Shown here one piece after another: positions 32,296 to 44,505 of a stretch of DNA of 64,000 nt. Source of the DNA: Chiua virens (Eukaryota; Basidiomycota; Agaricomycetes; Boletales; Boletaceae); NCBI GenBank assembly GCA_019787685.1, contig JAHNUO010000034.1:212508-276507 (forward strand), written 5' to 3'. The notes under the pieces were generated by a model, which saw only the letters and a program-made list of their open reading frames with translations, searched no databases and was not told the DNA's origin. The first letter of the stretch is position 1, and every line of letters begins with the position of its first letter. The position numbers and the translations under genes are program-made.

Positions 32296-32387
32296 TACAT
32301 GCTACTAAGGGACCCGAATCATCCCCCAAAACACTTCATAACCTTCGTGGTCGTCATGTAAATGAAGATGAGAATACAGCGATAAAC

Positions 32388-32783
32388 ATGGAATGTCACT
32401 CTCAGGCAAACCGGAGCAGGCATGGCACCAGAACCTGGTCACCGCGCCACACCCGGATCCCGCAAGATCCCATCAAGAGACAGGGCCTAAATGTCCAGCA
32501 TAAGGCGCGCGCCTTACCGGACAATAAACGAGGATTCCAAAAAAAAGGCAAATCGGAAGTACCAAAATTAGCGCAAGTCTCCGGACTTGCCAGTTTTATT
32601 GTACGGGGTAACATAGAAAACCATCCAAGGACGACATGGTGTTACAATACGGTGAATACGTTAAATGGATCTGACAGTAGCAAGAAAAGTGGTAATCTTC
32701 GGCGACGTACGGGAGAAATGTTTGATAGTTCAATTTTTAGAAAGCAATCGATAAGCATGACATGTGCCGCTCACCAGACATGA
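32388..32783 (+). CDS. Doubtful basic open reading frame
   Basis: A 131-residue ATG-initiated frame rich in Lys, Arg, Ser and Thr, with no recognised motif and no homologue known to me. It lies just past the end of the third segment copy and tail-to-tail with the membrane-protein gene, so it may simply be untranslated or intergenic sequence. Confidence 0.2.
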   Translation: MECHSQANRSRHGTRTWSPRHTRIPQDPIKRQGLNVQHKARALPDNKRGFQKKGKSEVPKLAQVSGLASFIVRGNIENHPRTTWCYNTVNTLNGSDSSKKSGNLRRRTGEMFDSSIFRKQSISMTCAAHQT

Positions 32784-32819
32784 CGTACCTCATACGAGAC
32801 GTACCCCATGCAAAGGAGG

Positions 32820-34147
32820 TCATACTGCGTTCCGATTGCCTCCACAACCGATAGCGGTAGTTAGACTTGTGGGTGAATGTGGAACGATGTCTAGCTTGGT
32901 CTCGTTCAGTATGGAGACGTGGTGCTGTGTCAATCTGCTCCTTCGATTGGTTTCATAGCTACCACTGATGGACGAATGATATCTATGTTGATGGATGCTA
33001 TTGATGGACTGATTTACCCAATGAGACAAGCCGACGCGGATAATGACCATGTAAAACGTGATAGATATGATAGGCGTAATCTGGCGGTGTGTGATCACGT
33101 CTCAACATGAGTGTTCTCGATAGCGCGCAAAGCATGACGTATAATTGACTGACCACGTTAAGAATCACGTATTGGCCGTTGGATTCATTGACAAAGCATA
33201 TCAATGCCGCGAAGAGAGTGAGAGAGTAAATCACACCGGCGTCGACAATGATGTGCAACATGGGCATCAGCTGAGATGGCTGTTGACCACGCATAATCGC
33301 AGTCTTCCGGTCGACATACCAGATTCGGTAAGCCAAGAGGCCTAGTACGAATCAAAACATTTAAAAATGTTCTTTAACCACTCAAAACGAGCACATACAT
33401 GTTGTCAAGAAATTGGTGGCCAATGTCAAAGTGAAAAAGGATATGATCCAATTTGAGAGGGTCCCACCAAAGACCCCCTCTTGTGTCGCAATTGATTCGA
33501 CATACGGACACACGAATGCAGCAACTTTAAGAATGTCGTCAGTCATTTCCTCCCAAAAAATGCGGCACGCGCACCAGCAGCACCGCACCAGAGCAACACT
33601 GGTAAAACCATGACAAACATAGACTGCCACACTGCATGACAGCGGTAGAGCTGATACACAATTTGCGCATTATCTTCATCTGGACACAACGAAAACGCAC
33701 AATGACAGCATCCCCTATTACCGTCTGTCCAGCATACACGTAGTTCTTGGTCACGAAAGTCCAGTGCGACACATTGAAAAAATATCCGGCAGGATCTCGG
33801 GACAATGCGAAACCTTCCATGATCCTTATGATATCGATGACGAGATGCTGTATAATGGGATCTGTCTGATGATCATAAGGAAAAGCTAAAGAAAAGTACG
33901 CACCACCGTGCTCAGAAATAGCAGCATGCATGCCACTGCCAGCATCCTTGGGTTCACTGGGACAGTGGATCGTCGAGCCAACAATGCCCAGATCGTTCCG
34001 CCAAACATCAGCAAGGAAAAGCCTTATGAAAGGAATGACTAGTACGCATGTCACTATTCCACATCAACGGATCTTACCGTACAAGACCGCTTCCAGGAAA
34101 GTTGACAGAAGCTCCGCTTTGTCCAGTGGGATATTAACGGTACCCAT
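32820..34147 (-). CDS. Fungal multi-pass (about seven-helix) membrane protein
   Basis: Exons 34147-34078, 34022-33904, 33847-33701, 33650-33575, 33524-33399, 33341-33154 and 33080-32820 give 328 residues if the last exon is read through; a GTAAAT donor after VIIRVGLSHW could alter the tail. Starts MGTVNIPLDKAELLSTFLEA, a signature of a large agaricomycete membrane family of unknown function. Hydrophobic helices include FSLLMFGGTIWALL, MLAVACMLLFLSTV, YVYAGQTVIGDAVI, MFVMVLPVLLWCGAA, NWIISFFTLTLATNFLTT, IIVDAGVIYSLTLFAALI and ITPIISITFYMVIIRVG. Charged loops such as YRIWYVDRKTA lie between them. Well-formed splice sites make the model reliable up to the last exon. Confidence 0.85.
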
Positions 34148-35618
34148 ACTTTGACTTGCAGTGCTGGTAAGACACTCGAATGAACGCGCGAGCCTGAGTC
34201 ACGGGAGGGAAGATCAGGTAGGGAAGAAGATCAAGTAGGGAAAAGGCGGAAAGGGTGGAGAAACCATTTCTGTTCAGCCCTACCAACTTATAGATGATCT
34301 CAAATGTCCCGCTGCATGTGATAGGTTATAAACCCGGCAACTTTATAATATTGGAGGGACGTTCACGTTCAAATGAAACACTCTTCAACATGCATCCGGG
34401 TCCGAATTGCCCCCATGTTGTCCCGAAGATCGGTGTGCGGGGTAATGCTATACGGTCGCTGGCATAAGCGACGAGGGAAACTTGAATGTACAAAGAGAGA
34501 CGTAGTTCGACGTACAAGATTACTAGCGTTGAAACATTGGCCATTCGATGGGATACAGAGAAATATATAACAACTTTGAGAAACGTTACTTTCCAATCGG
34601 AAGTCGAACATCAATTCGGATAGTTACCATATTTCGAACTCAGACCCCAGCAAAGTGGGCAGCAGGGTTAGGGTTTCATATGTACCAAAACTTCAACTTT
34701 AGTCCTGCATGCTACCTTTCCGATTCTGCCTTCCCTTCTTCGCGGCAAGCCGGGACTCCGCACCATATGGCCGGGTAAGCTTGGTTTGAGACCACGCTCT
34801 GAGAGCAGACTACAGTATTGGATCAAGGATGTCAATGAGCCAAGAATCAAGTTGGAGATCATGTGTGCATTCATTGGACTACTTATTGGCCAACGTAAGT
34901 CAGCTAATCCTGAGCGATTTTTTTTTCCAGTTCTAAGTCGGAATATGTACAGAAGCTTACAGAACCCAGTCGGTGGGCCCGATCGGCGAGGAAATGCTGC
35001 TCCTCGTGTCAACGCGACATTATAAAATATCTCGTCATCGATATGCGGGGTGACTCAGCAATTTCGACACTCACTCCTGCATAGTACTTAAGTACCAAAA
35101 TTTTGCAGCGAGCTTCGAGTTGGAAGTGTTTAAGCACAGTCCAGGGACAGGGTTCTAAATCAATCGTCTACTTATACTATTACTAGTGTGTCAGCGGTGT
35201 GCCTTGCTCGATGATTCCTGTCCTAGGTCTGGTTATTATCAGCAGCCGTTGGTTTCCCTCCGTCGGCAAACCCGCATGTCCAACCAGTTAGGTACGTTGC
35301 ACACCGATGCTCTGTAATATGTGCATGATCCGGCTCATCGATGTACCTCTCTGAATCGGTACTTACTGCACATGCTGGTGTCAACAAAACATAAGTGTAC
35401 ATACAGAGATCTTAGAAGTCACTCGTTACGGTGTCTGCCGTACCTGTAAAAAACGACCCTGACATCCAAGAGACGGTCAAGTACTTATAACCTTCACCTA
35501 ACAACGGCATGCCCTGGCCTTCCTTCGTCCTTCCTTCCAACTACAGTCTTTCGCTTTTACTCTCCTCTAACGGCTTTTCCTTGACTGGCAGGATTCCAAC
35601 AGGAGATTACAGAGCATC
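34148..35618. other. Intergenic region, divergent promoters
   Basis: Separates the minus-strand membrane-protein gene from the plus-strand MFS array, so it should hold both promoters. Short open frames on both strands show no motif. A C/T-rich stretch at about 35517-35585 directly precedes the first MFS start. Confidence 0.45.
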
Positions 35619-37635
35619 ATGCTCGATGGATCGGGCAATCCTCAGCGTTGCTGGTCGTTGTCGGTGCCAACCTTAGTGGATCCAGAGCAGGCATCAGCGA
35701 GCCCCACTTCAACAGCGCTGGAATCCGAGTCTGTTATTCGTTCTCACAAGGATTTTGGGGTTTTCACTGTGCCCGCATGGTTGCGACATGACCCTTGTCG
35801 CCATTCGGATCTTGGACGGCGCACCCAGATTGGTATGAGTCTTGGTTGTACATTTGGTGAGCATGCCGTCACTTCATACGATGCGCCTGTCGTCTTAACG
35901 CACGGCTTCAAGTGGTGGCCAATCTTTATTATTGCCAGCCTCTCCTAAGTAGGAAAGGTCTATCTGTGGTACTGGATATGTTGCTCATTTATTATCCAGT
36001 CGAGATGGCCGATTCATTCCACGAGACGTATTCAGAGGTAGCATGGTATGTTCCGCCTGCCTTCATCATTGCACACTGCTGATCAAATTCCAGGATACCT
36101 ACCATGTATCAAGTGGGGTGCGTCTCTAGTCCCGTCATAGCGCCACTACTTGTAACATTTCCATATGACAGATACTGCATCGGGTTGTTCTTCATTTCTC
36201 CACTTGGTGACATGGTTCGACGTCGTCAGTTGATCTTGGCACTTGTTTGCATAACAACTTGCATTTCGGTGGCCTTAGCGCTGTCACGAAACATCACTAT
36301 CTTTCGTACACTCGCCATTCTTATGGGCGCGTTCAACGTCACTCCTCAAATTCTCATACCTATGGTGGCGGACCTCGTTGAACCGCGACATCGTGCCTGT
36401 GCCGTTTCCATGCTCCAATCCGGTATCATGCTCGGCATCCTCCTCGGGCGTGTCATCGCCGGCATTATCGGCTATTACACCACCTGGCGGGTAGTGTATT
36501 ACATGGCCATAGGCATGCAGACAATCGTTTTGTGCGGGGCCTATTTTATTATCCCGGATCACCCGCCCAAGAATCCGGACCTCACATATGTGGATATCTT
36601 ACACACCATGGTTACGTATTCTGTCACCGAGCCGAGCCTCATGCAGGCAGTCTTGATTAATATTGCTTCGGTGGCTGGTTGGTCCAATTTTTGGGTAACG
36701 CTCACATTTTTGTTAGGCGACGAGCCGTATCATTTCTCAACGTGGGTGTCCTTCTCACAATGTTTGCACCGCGAACTCGGCCGGCATCGAAATAAAACAT
36801 GCTTCTAATGCCTTCTTCGACCATTTACTAGGTTGTACATTGGTTTGTTCGGATTAATCGGAATTTTGGGCATCTTCTCGGGTCCGCTGGCGGGCCGCTT
36901 CATTGACAGGCGCGGTGCATGGTATTCCGTGCTCGTAGCGACGCTTTGCTTATTGGTCCTACAAAGTATCGAAATGGCCGCTGGCGGACTCCACATTGGT
37001 GTCGTCGTTGTCGTATGCTTCGGGATTGATGCATTTCGGCAGACACAAACGGTCTCGCTGCAAACAATCATATTCAGGTGAGCATTTTTATTCGCACCCT
37101 CTGCGAAATGACTGATGAACTTGTTCCACTGAATTTTAACTTGAATCTTCCGCAGTATTTCTGAAGAGGCACGATCGCGCTTGAATGCTGTCCTCGGAGC
37201 TTCGGTATGTGTATCTGCTTATCTCTCGGCCCTTATTCGCTTCCGTCTCCCTTGAGTCCCCTCATGCTCTCGCTAACATTACGCTTTATTGATCAATTCA
37301 CACGTTCATTTCATCATCGACAGCTCTTTGCTGGTCAAGTTATTGGGTCCTCCGCTGGATCCCACGTCTTTCTCCGCTATGGCTGGCGCGCCGCCGCGGC
37401 ACTCTCCGTTGGTCTTTATGGGTGGCAGTTGCTCGTTTTGTTTATTCGTGGACCAAATTGTGGGCGACATGTTTGGTTCGGGTACGAAGGTGGGTTTGCG
37501 TTCAATGAACGGAAGCTATATGAGGAGCGTACCTGTGCCGATGCGACAAGTCGGAGTGATACGGCGGAAATGACGGAGGTGACCACTGAGGCACGGACGC
37601 CTCGAGACTCCTGCTATGCGGGAGAATGTGCGTAA
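35619..37635 (+). CDS. MFS transporter, tandem copy 1
   Basis: Eight exons (35619-35856, 35913-35948, 36000-36045, 36094-36117, 36172-36741, 36832-37077, 37156-37204, 37324-37635) give 506 residues. Major facilitator superfamily, substrate unknown. Motifs: VANLYYCQPLL after the first helix, ISPLGDMVRRRQ (the MFS loop 2-3 signature), FNVTPQILIPMVADL, GIMLGILLGRVIAGIIG, DHPPKNPDLTYVDILHTM, LTFLLGDEPYHFST, GPLAGRFIDRRGAW, FRQTQTVSLQT, ARSRLNAVLG, VFLRYGWRAAAALS and the C-terminal RGPNCGRHVWFGYEGG. Resembles proton-coupled exporters related to bacterial YgaY-type carriers, from memory. Tiny exons of 36, 46 and 24 nt follow exon 1. Confidence 0.92.
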
Positions 37636-39264
37636 TGGCACCAGGGCTGAAAATAGGAGAGGTTAAAAGAGACTACTGTCCCTACGCGTTGTTTAATCGT
37701 TGGCCAAGTAATATTGTGTAAAACAGACTTGGATTCGGTACAAAATGTGCTTGATCTTTCCCTTTCTGATCCGGATGCTGTTATATTATCATTGTACTAG
37801 CACAAAGATCGCAAGTTGAGGTATGTAGACAAGTCATCATGCATCATGGATGGACACTCAGGCTTCAAGCTTCAGGGCGTATACTGGTCTGGGTGCACAG
37901 ATAAAAAACAAGCCAAACCCAAATGGGTATGGAAAGAGAGTAGATAATGAACGTTCTTAAAGCTCCATACCAGACCATAAAACTGGTAAATTGGAGCATA
38001 CAGTGTGTCAACCAAAGTAGGCAATATGCCGGAACCACGGCCCCACTGGGACACTGGCATGCACAAAAAAAGTGGGGAAAATATCAGAAGACTGAAACTC
38101 TAGCGCAGCTCAGTGACAGTATGAAAGCGCTAGGAGATCCAGGGTGTGTCCTGACAGATCCTGTCAATACTTCGTTCAGTGCGTGGAGAATCGTTCCTTG
38201 ACATGCCAACGTTTGGTAGAGGGTCGACGCAGCGGTCCGTCTGAATCTGCGACGTGTCGTCCTTCGCAACTCGGCCATGTGTTCAAGGCATTGAAACGTG
38301 TTGGACCCTCCCTTGCCTCATTGTAGACATACTACTATGATGACTAACGGCGGAGAAGATGAATGTGTGCTCTGAGCTTCTGACGTGTTAATACGAGCGG
38401 AAGTTCCAACGACTGTACTTTGCGTGCGGAACACCGGCGAACCTCAAAAAGCATCGTTTCTGTGGAGGAATCCGCTGAGTAGCGTAACCCACGTTTGCTC
38501 CTGAAACACCTAGCGGTGTAGCGGTAAGTACCCCAGTTTGCATTGTGGTAAGGCTCAGAGACCTCGGTTGTCCTCCGAAACACCTAAGTCGAATGTGTAC
38601 ATGTTCAGTTAGCACGTGCATCGCCAGACCTTCAACATATGTTGTGACCGGCCTGGAGGGTGGGCGCTGGTGGGCAAGAAGCGATTGCCAGTGTGACTCG
38701 TGACTCGTGACTGGCACAAGGTCGTGCACTAAATAATGGGGAGCAACATGGCCACATGCGCTCTCGACCAAATCTCCTTGGTCTTCAAAACTCGATTCTC
38801 GGCGTTCAAGGCTAATGCTGTCCTGGCGTGCAATGTACGTATTACCACCTGCGCTGAGCACCCACCTGAACCCCGTAATGTCGAGTCACTAGTTCTGTGC
38901 AGCTTCTTACCTTGACACCATCATTCATCTTCTCTAGAGCAAGAGAGAGTTAGGCGAGATCTTCCATTCAGCGATTGTCGCTGCGATCTCCTCGAAATTT
39001 GCGCGCTACATCTCGAAAATTTCACTGGGGTCAGTCTCAAATTTTCATTTGCTTAACGCACCCTGCCAGTGCTGTAATCGCAGTACAGGTCTCGGCACGC
39101 CGAGGAAATAAATTACGCCTGCAGGTCGAGGCGATGATTCTGAACCTCCGCCTCGCTGTGGGTCGCAAGGGTTATAACCCAACCTATGAATCCCCGCGCA
39201 GCTCCTCGTGCATTGCTTCGGCATCCCTTTCTGTCAAGTTCCATTGCTGGTCTTTGGTTACACG
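37636..39264. other. Spacer between MFS copies 1 and 2
   Basis: About 1.6 kb with no gene recognised. Short frames on both strands lack motifs and start logic. Confidence 0.45.
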
Positions 39265-40998
39265 ATGGATGTGGAACGAGCCCTCGCCCCTTTCGAAGAA
39301 TCGTCACAGCCGCATAAGGATTTTGGGCTGATTCCCATTCCAAAACGACTCAGATGTTCTGCTACCCATCCGTTCTATTTTGGGCTGTGGACCAGGATCG
39401 TCTTTGCCTCAGGATGTGCATTCAGTGGGTCCTCAACAGTTGATGTTGTACCTCTCTGACTTCCATTCAGTTGTCGCAAATCTGTATTACTGTCAACCGC
39501 TCCTAAGTTTGTTTCTTTAGCATCGCCCAATCCGTTTCACACAGCTAATCGCGCTCGACAGTCCAGATGGCAAGTGATTTCGATACAACATTCGAGGAAG
39601 CTTCACTGTGAGTCATTTCATGCAAAGTTGGCCTTGGCCTCGTCTGATTTCTCTTTAGAATTCCTACGCTGTACCAAGCTGGGCATGTCTTATCAGCGTT
39701 CTATTCTTTGATTCACACTGAACAGGAACGATAGGTATTTTATTGGACTGTTTTTCATATCCCCTCTAGGGGATCTTATTCGACGGCGTCAGTTGATTCT
39801 GGCGCTAGTGTTAATCACAACGTGTCTATCAGTTGGTCTGGTTCTGTCAACAAGCCTCTTGGTCTTTCAGACCTTTGCCTTTCTTATCGGAGTATTCAAC
39901 GTGACCCCTCAAATTCTCATACCCTTTGCTGCCGACCTGGCTCTTCCAGGACAACGTGGAGCGGCAGTATCCGTTTTGCAGACCGGTCTCATGCTAGGAA
40001 TATTGCTGGCTCGCGTAGTAGCTGGAGTTGTGGCTAATTTCTTTCATTGGCGCATGGTATATTATGTGTCGATTGGTGTCCAGGTTATTGTCCTATGTGG
40101 AGCATATCTGTTCACCCCGGACTACTCACGCAAAAATCCCGACCTTACTTATCTCACAATATTCTACACGATGATCAAGTATGCTGTCACCGAGCCGCGA
40201 TTAGTGCAGGCGGTACTCATCAATGTCGCATCTATTGCATGCTGGTCGAGCTTCTGGTTGACCCTGACGTTTTTGTTGGCAGATCCACCCTATAATTACT
40301 CGACGTAGGTTCTTTCTCGCATTCCCGCTGAGCTGTCTAAAAGCGAACTGTTAGGCTTTACATCGGCTTGTTTGGTCTCATAGGAGTCATAGGTGTACTT
40401 GGAGGGCCTATATTCGGGCATTTTGTTAGTCGATACGGGCCTTGGTTGTCATTGTTTGTCGCGACCTGCTGTCTCCTTGTCTTTCAAACCATCGAGACCG
40501 CAGCTGCGGGGATTCACATAGCCGTCGTTGTCGTCTTTTGCGTTGGACTTAATACTCTGCGCCAGTCCCAGACCGTCTTTCTACAGACTATTGTGTTTGG
40601 GTGGGTCTTTGCTAGTGGGCCATCGAACGACTCATTATTCAACCTATGTCCTCTAGGATCTCGGAAGACGCTCGATCGCGTTTGAATGCTATCTTTACGC
40701 TTTCGGTATGTATCTTACCCTCACGGGAAGGTCACGAATTCTTTGCTAACTCTATTGGATACCGTTTATATAGCTCTCCACGGGGCAAGCAATTGGGACG
40801 TCCGCTGGATCGCAAATCTTCTTGACTTATGGTTGGCGTGCCGCTTCAGCACTTTCAATTGGATTTTATGTGTGGCAGCTATTTGTTCTCCTCTTCAGGG
40901 GGCCAAACTGCAAACCACACATTTGGTTCGGCTACGAAGGTGGATTCACGTATCAGGTAAAGCAAAAGCAGAACGGAACTACCACGCCCCCTACATAA
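39265..40998 (+). CDS. MFS transporter, tandem copy 2
   Basis: Exons 39265-39424, 39471-39506, 39562-39607, 39659-39682, 39735-40304, 40355-40600, 40657-40705 and 40774-40998; 451 residues. The six internal exons have exactly the same lengths as in copies 1 and 4 (36, 46, 24, 570, 246, 49 nt). N-terminus DFGLIPIPKRLRCSATHPF, then ISPLGDLIRRRQ, FNVTPQILIPFAADL, GLMLGILLARVVAGVVA, PDYSRKNPDLTYLTIFYTM, LRQSQTVFLQTIVF and FGYEGGFTYQ. The intron after 39682 starts with GCATGT, a GC donor. The C-terminus is shorter than in copy 1. Substrate unknown. Confidence 0.9.
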
Positions 40999-41619
40999 AC
41001 CTCCTCTGTGCTGGATGTTGCACATTCCGATTTAGCAGGCGAGAACGCTCGAATGTGATAAGAGCCTGTCTGAGACAATCCTCTCTTCACACATCGCCGC
41101 TCTGAACTTATTAATTCTGGCTATACGTTAGTCATCTCATTTTATTCGAAACAACGCTCTGAGAGCTTGTTTACTGTAATGTCTCGCACAAGTTGACCTA
41201 ATGTAAATTAGGCGCCTAATAGTAGACCTTAAACATTTTGCTTGTACATACATCCAACCGTGACTCATGATGCCATGATGTCCAAGACGGGTCTGTCATT
41301 TGAAACAATGAACATTCAATCCCATTTAAGTAGGGTAACATATATCAGGCCACAAGTATTTCACCGGTGCCAGGTGGGTCGATCTTTCACTAATCGCTCG
41401 TGCTGCCTTAGTGACGAGTTTCTTATGGACGGTCAGTACTCAGTGGCGACTCTCAATTGCCAAAGACGGGGGTTTTTTTTTTCGATTACTCTGTCGATTA
41501 ATTTAGTTGTCATGCAGAAGTCCTCGACGTCTCATCTCGATCCTGCTCTGCAGCTCGTCTAGAGAAATCAACTGATGTTACTGATTACGGAGAGACACTC
41601 GCTGCCTCGACTAATTTCG
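40999..41619. other. Spacer between MFS copies 2 and 3
   Basis: No gene recognised; contains a poly-T run near 41470. Confidence 0.45.
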
Positions 41620-43055
41620 ATGGTTCCAATGGGTTTTGTGACCCCCATGACCGGCTTATCAACCAAACACCCTGCACACCGACATGGCTTTGGGTTTTTA
41701 CCCATTCTCAAACTCTGTTATGACCCAGGCAAAGCCTACTTTGGGAAATCTCTCAACGTATTTGTAACACATTGGATGAGTGCGATCTTCGTCAACATGT
41801 GTCTGTCACTCATAAAATCGCAGTTTGCACCAATCTCTACTATTGCCAATCCATTTTGAGTATGGGTGATCACCCTCACAGTCCACATTCTGGCTAATGG
41901 GCAGGACGTATTCAATTATCAGCCTCCTTCTCAGTCAACTACGGTCTCGAGGTGACTTGAACTCCTGTGTTCGTGTAGAGGGCGTATCACTGATGTGATC
42001 TCAGAATACCCACCTTAATCCAGGCAGGGTACGCTGTTTAGTTTCCGGGCTCGTTATCATTTGCCCATTGAGGATAGTTTTGGAATTGGGCTCTTGACCA
42101 TTTCTCCCATGGGTGACATGCTGCGCCGCCGTGGGCTGATCCTCCTGCTGGTGTTATGCTCGACATGTCTCACCATGGGGCTTGCGATAACCTACGTGTC
42201 TTCGAAGTGATATCCTTCTTGGTCAGGTTCACCTCTGTCTCTCCCTACTCATCGCGCTTCCCGAATGCCGTGCAGCTGCTGTCTCCGTGGTCACTTCGGG
42301 ATTCCTTCTAGGCATTCTCATCGCCCGTGTGCATTCCGGGGTGGTTTCCAACCTCGTGAACTGGTACTATGTCTACTGGATGTCGGCCGGCATCCAGAGT
42401 CTAGCATTCATAGGATCGTACTTGGTTTTCCCCGACTATCCTGCCGTAAATCGTGGACTATCTTACCTCAACATGTTTCATTACATGGCCAAATTTATGG
42501 CGAAAGAGCCGCTCGTGGTTCAGATCGTGCTCATCACCATTGCTGGGATCGCGTGTTATACAGACTTTTGGGCCACGCTCACCTTTCTGCTTTGCGGACT
42601 TCATATTACTATTCTACGCGAGTTTTTTTGTTTTCAAAATAGGTCCGACATGCGTTGACGAGCATGCTCCAGTATCGTCTTTTCGGCTTCTTCGGCGGCT
42701 TGGGTGTTGTGGTCGTGCCATTGATGGTTCGTGTCATCGACAGGATGGCCCAGTGGTACGTAGCCTTGGTGGCTAATCTCTTTCTAATCCTCTTCCAAGC
42801 CATCCAGACGGGAGCTGGAGGTATCAACGTCGCTGCTGTAATTATTGCTTGCATCGGTCTGGAAGTGTTTCGGCAGGTTCAGCAAATATCTCTTGTGACA
42901 CTCATCTTCAGGTGAGGCTTTCACTTCCTCTTCTCGACATGTCACAGAGGAGCTGTGTTCTCACACACGGAGAGCTATTGTGCTTCATAGCATCTCGGAC
43001 ACAGCGCGTTCTCGATTGAGCTCACTGCTCATGCCTGCTATGAGGGCGAAGAGGT
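41620..43055 (+). pseudogene. MFS transporter, tandem copy 3 (disrupted)
   Basis: Recognisable in order: GFGFLPILKLCYDPGKAYFG (41690), LYYCQSIL (41840), IQLSASFSVNYGLE (41912-41952), a short exon ending in QAGYAV, then ISPMGDMLRRRGLILLLVL (42100). Near 42190-42200 the equivalent of the NLRVFE segment is shifted by a small deletion, reading into a TGA; the region corresponding to TPQILMPLAADL is deleted or shifted (42240-42270). From 42287 the frame is good again (RAAAVSVVTSGFLLGILIAR, FPDYPAVNRGLSYLNMFHYM) but slips once more at LCGL (42595). The exon at 42677-42913 is intact (VVVVPLMVRVIDRMAQWY) and a 49-nt exon follows (ISDTARSRLSSLL), but the final exon is missing. It is closest to copy 4 in motif wording. 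Confidence 0.85.
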
Positions 43056-44505
43056 TGATGTCTCGATGATCCCTTTGTCTGTTCCCTAAGGAACAGACCA
43101 GTGGTCTTGTTGGCGAATGAATTGTGCACCTGATATTTCTTCTGTCTCGATCGTCCAGTCAGGGGAGGTTTAGTATGTGCTATGATGGTAAAATTACGAG
43201 CTGAGAAATTGCAGTATCGTTTCTAATTGTCCAGATTCTCTTGTCGACTTCCGACATTATTCTGTGGGATTGCTAGTCGGCAAACACACTGTCGCTTCAT
43301 GGGAATTACCAGATGAACGGAACTTGGGCTCTCTCGAGTTCGAACCAGACGTGAACCGAAGCCAATGTTCGGTGCGGAGATACCGCAAAAACCGAAAAAA
43401 CACAAGGACCTCGGCCCTGCGCGCAAAGAAACCGAATACCCTGTTCCCAGTACTTCTAGATACAGATCTCAGGCTTGAGATTCCAAGTGACAACCAATAC
43501 GAGAGAGATACAACAGCTGACTTTGTAGGGAAAACCAAAGATGCGTGCTGACAATGAGGAGGTTCCAGGGTGATATTGCAGTTAGAGTGACCGGTACTGC
43601 ATAAGGTCCCGGCGAGGTGTTGATATATTTGTCCGAATGGTGATAATTTGCGGGCTTCGACATCATGTACTAGTAGATTATTACACACTGTCAGGCGTCA
43701 GCCGTTTAGATTCACGGCGTTTGTAGGAGTTGAGGGAACACGCACGAGTTCAAACTTGAATTTCAAAATGACTTGACTTACGCAGTACTTGAACAATGAG
43801 GCCTGAGGAGTTCAGGAAGATAAAAGATTGCTTTGTCGGACGTCAATAGGCTCCTGACCGTGACATGGATACTACATTCTTGGAGTTGTACTCTTCTAGT
43901 GCCCTCATGATGGCCCCCGCTCATCGTGATGCGAGACAGGGACCCGCAGGAGAAGAATTTATGTAGGCACTGTTGCAACGATGCAAGTGGCGTTCTAGTA
44001 CCATGACTTCCGCCTTTTTGGTGAGGATCCGTCTGACAAGGCTGTTTCCGCCGAAACTTTCGGAATTTGAACTGGGGTAACGGCACACTCGGCACAATGC
44101 TGTCGGAGACTCGGATTGTGGAATGGGCCGTTCACAAAAACCCCACGCATGTAGTACAAAGGTACAGTATTACACTTATCTTGAGGATGTTTTCTCTACA
44201 TCGAGATGGCACTAACTGCTCACCTAGATGGTATGACTCTCAGGGCATAGACTCGGGTAACCGGGCCGCAGGAGATGCATCATGACATTCAATCTGACAC
44301 GGGAGAAACATGACAAGCAAGCTAATAATATTGTCCCGACGGTTCAGTCCATTCGGGCCCCGCACATGGTATCCAATTAAATCACCCTGTCGTGAAAAGG
44401 TTGTGAGAGCAAGATTTCTCGCTGACCAAGTCTAACCCTATATCTAGCTTACCATGCTTTCGATCCTATTTATTCTCTCGTAGACTTTCCCAGCTATGGT
44501 CCTTC
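43056..44505. other. Spacer between MFS copies 3 and 4
   Basis: No recognisable gene. Short open frames at 43264-43551 (plus) and 44095-43778 (minus) have no motif and no clear splice context. Confidence 0.45.
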
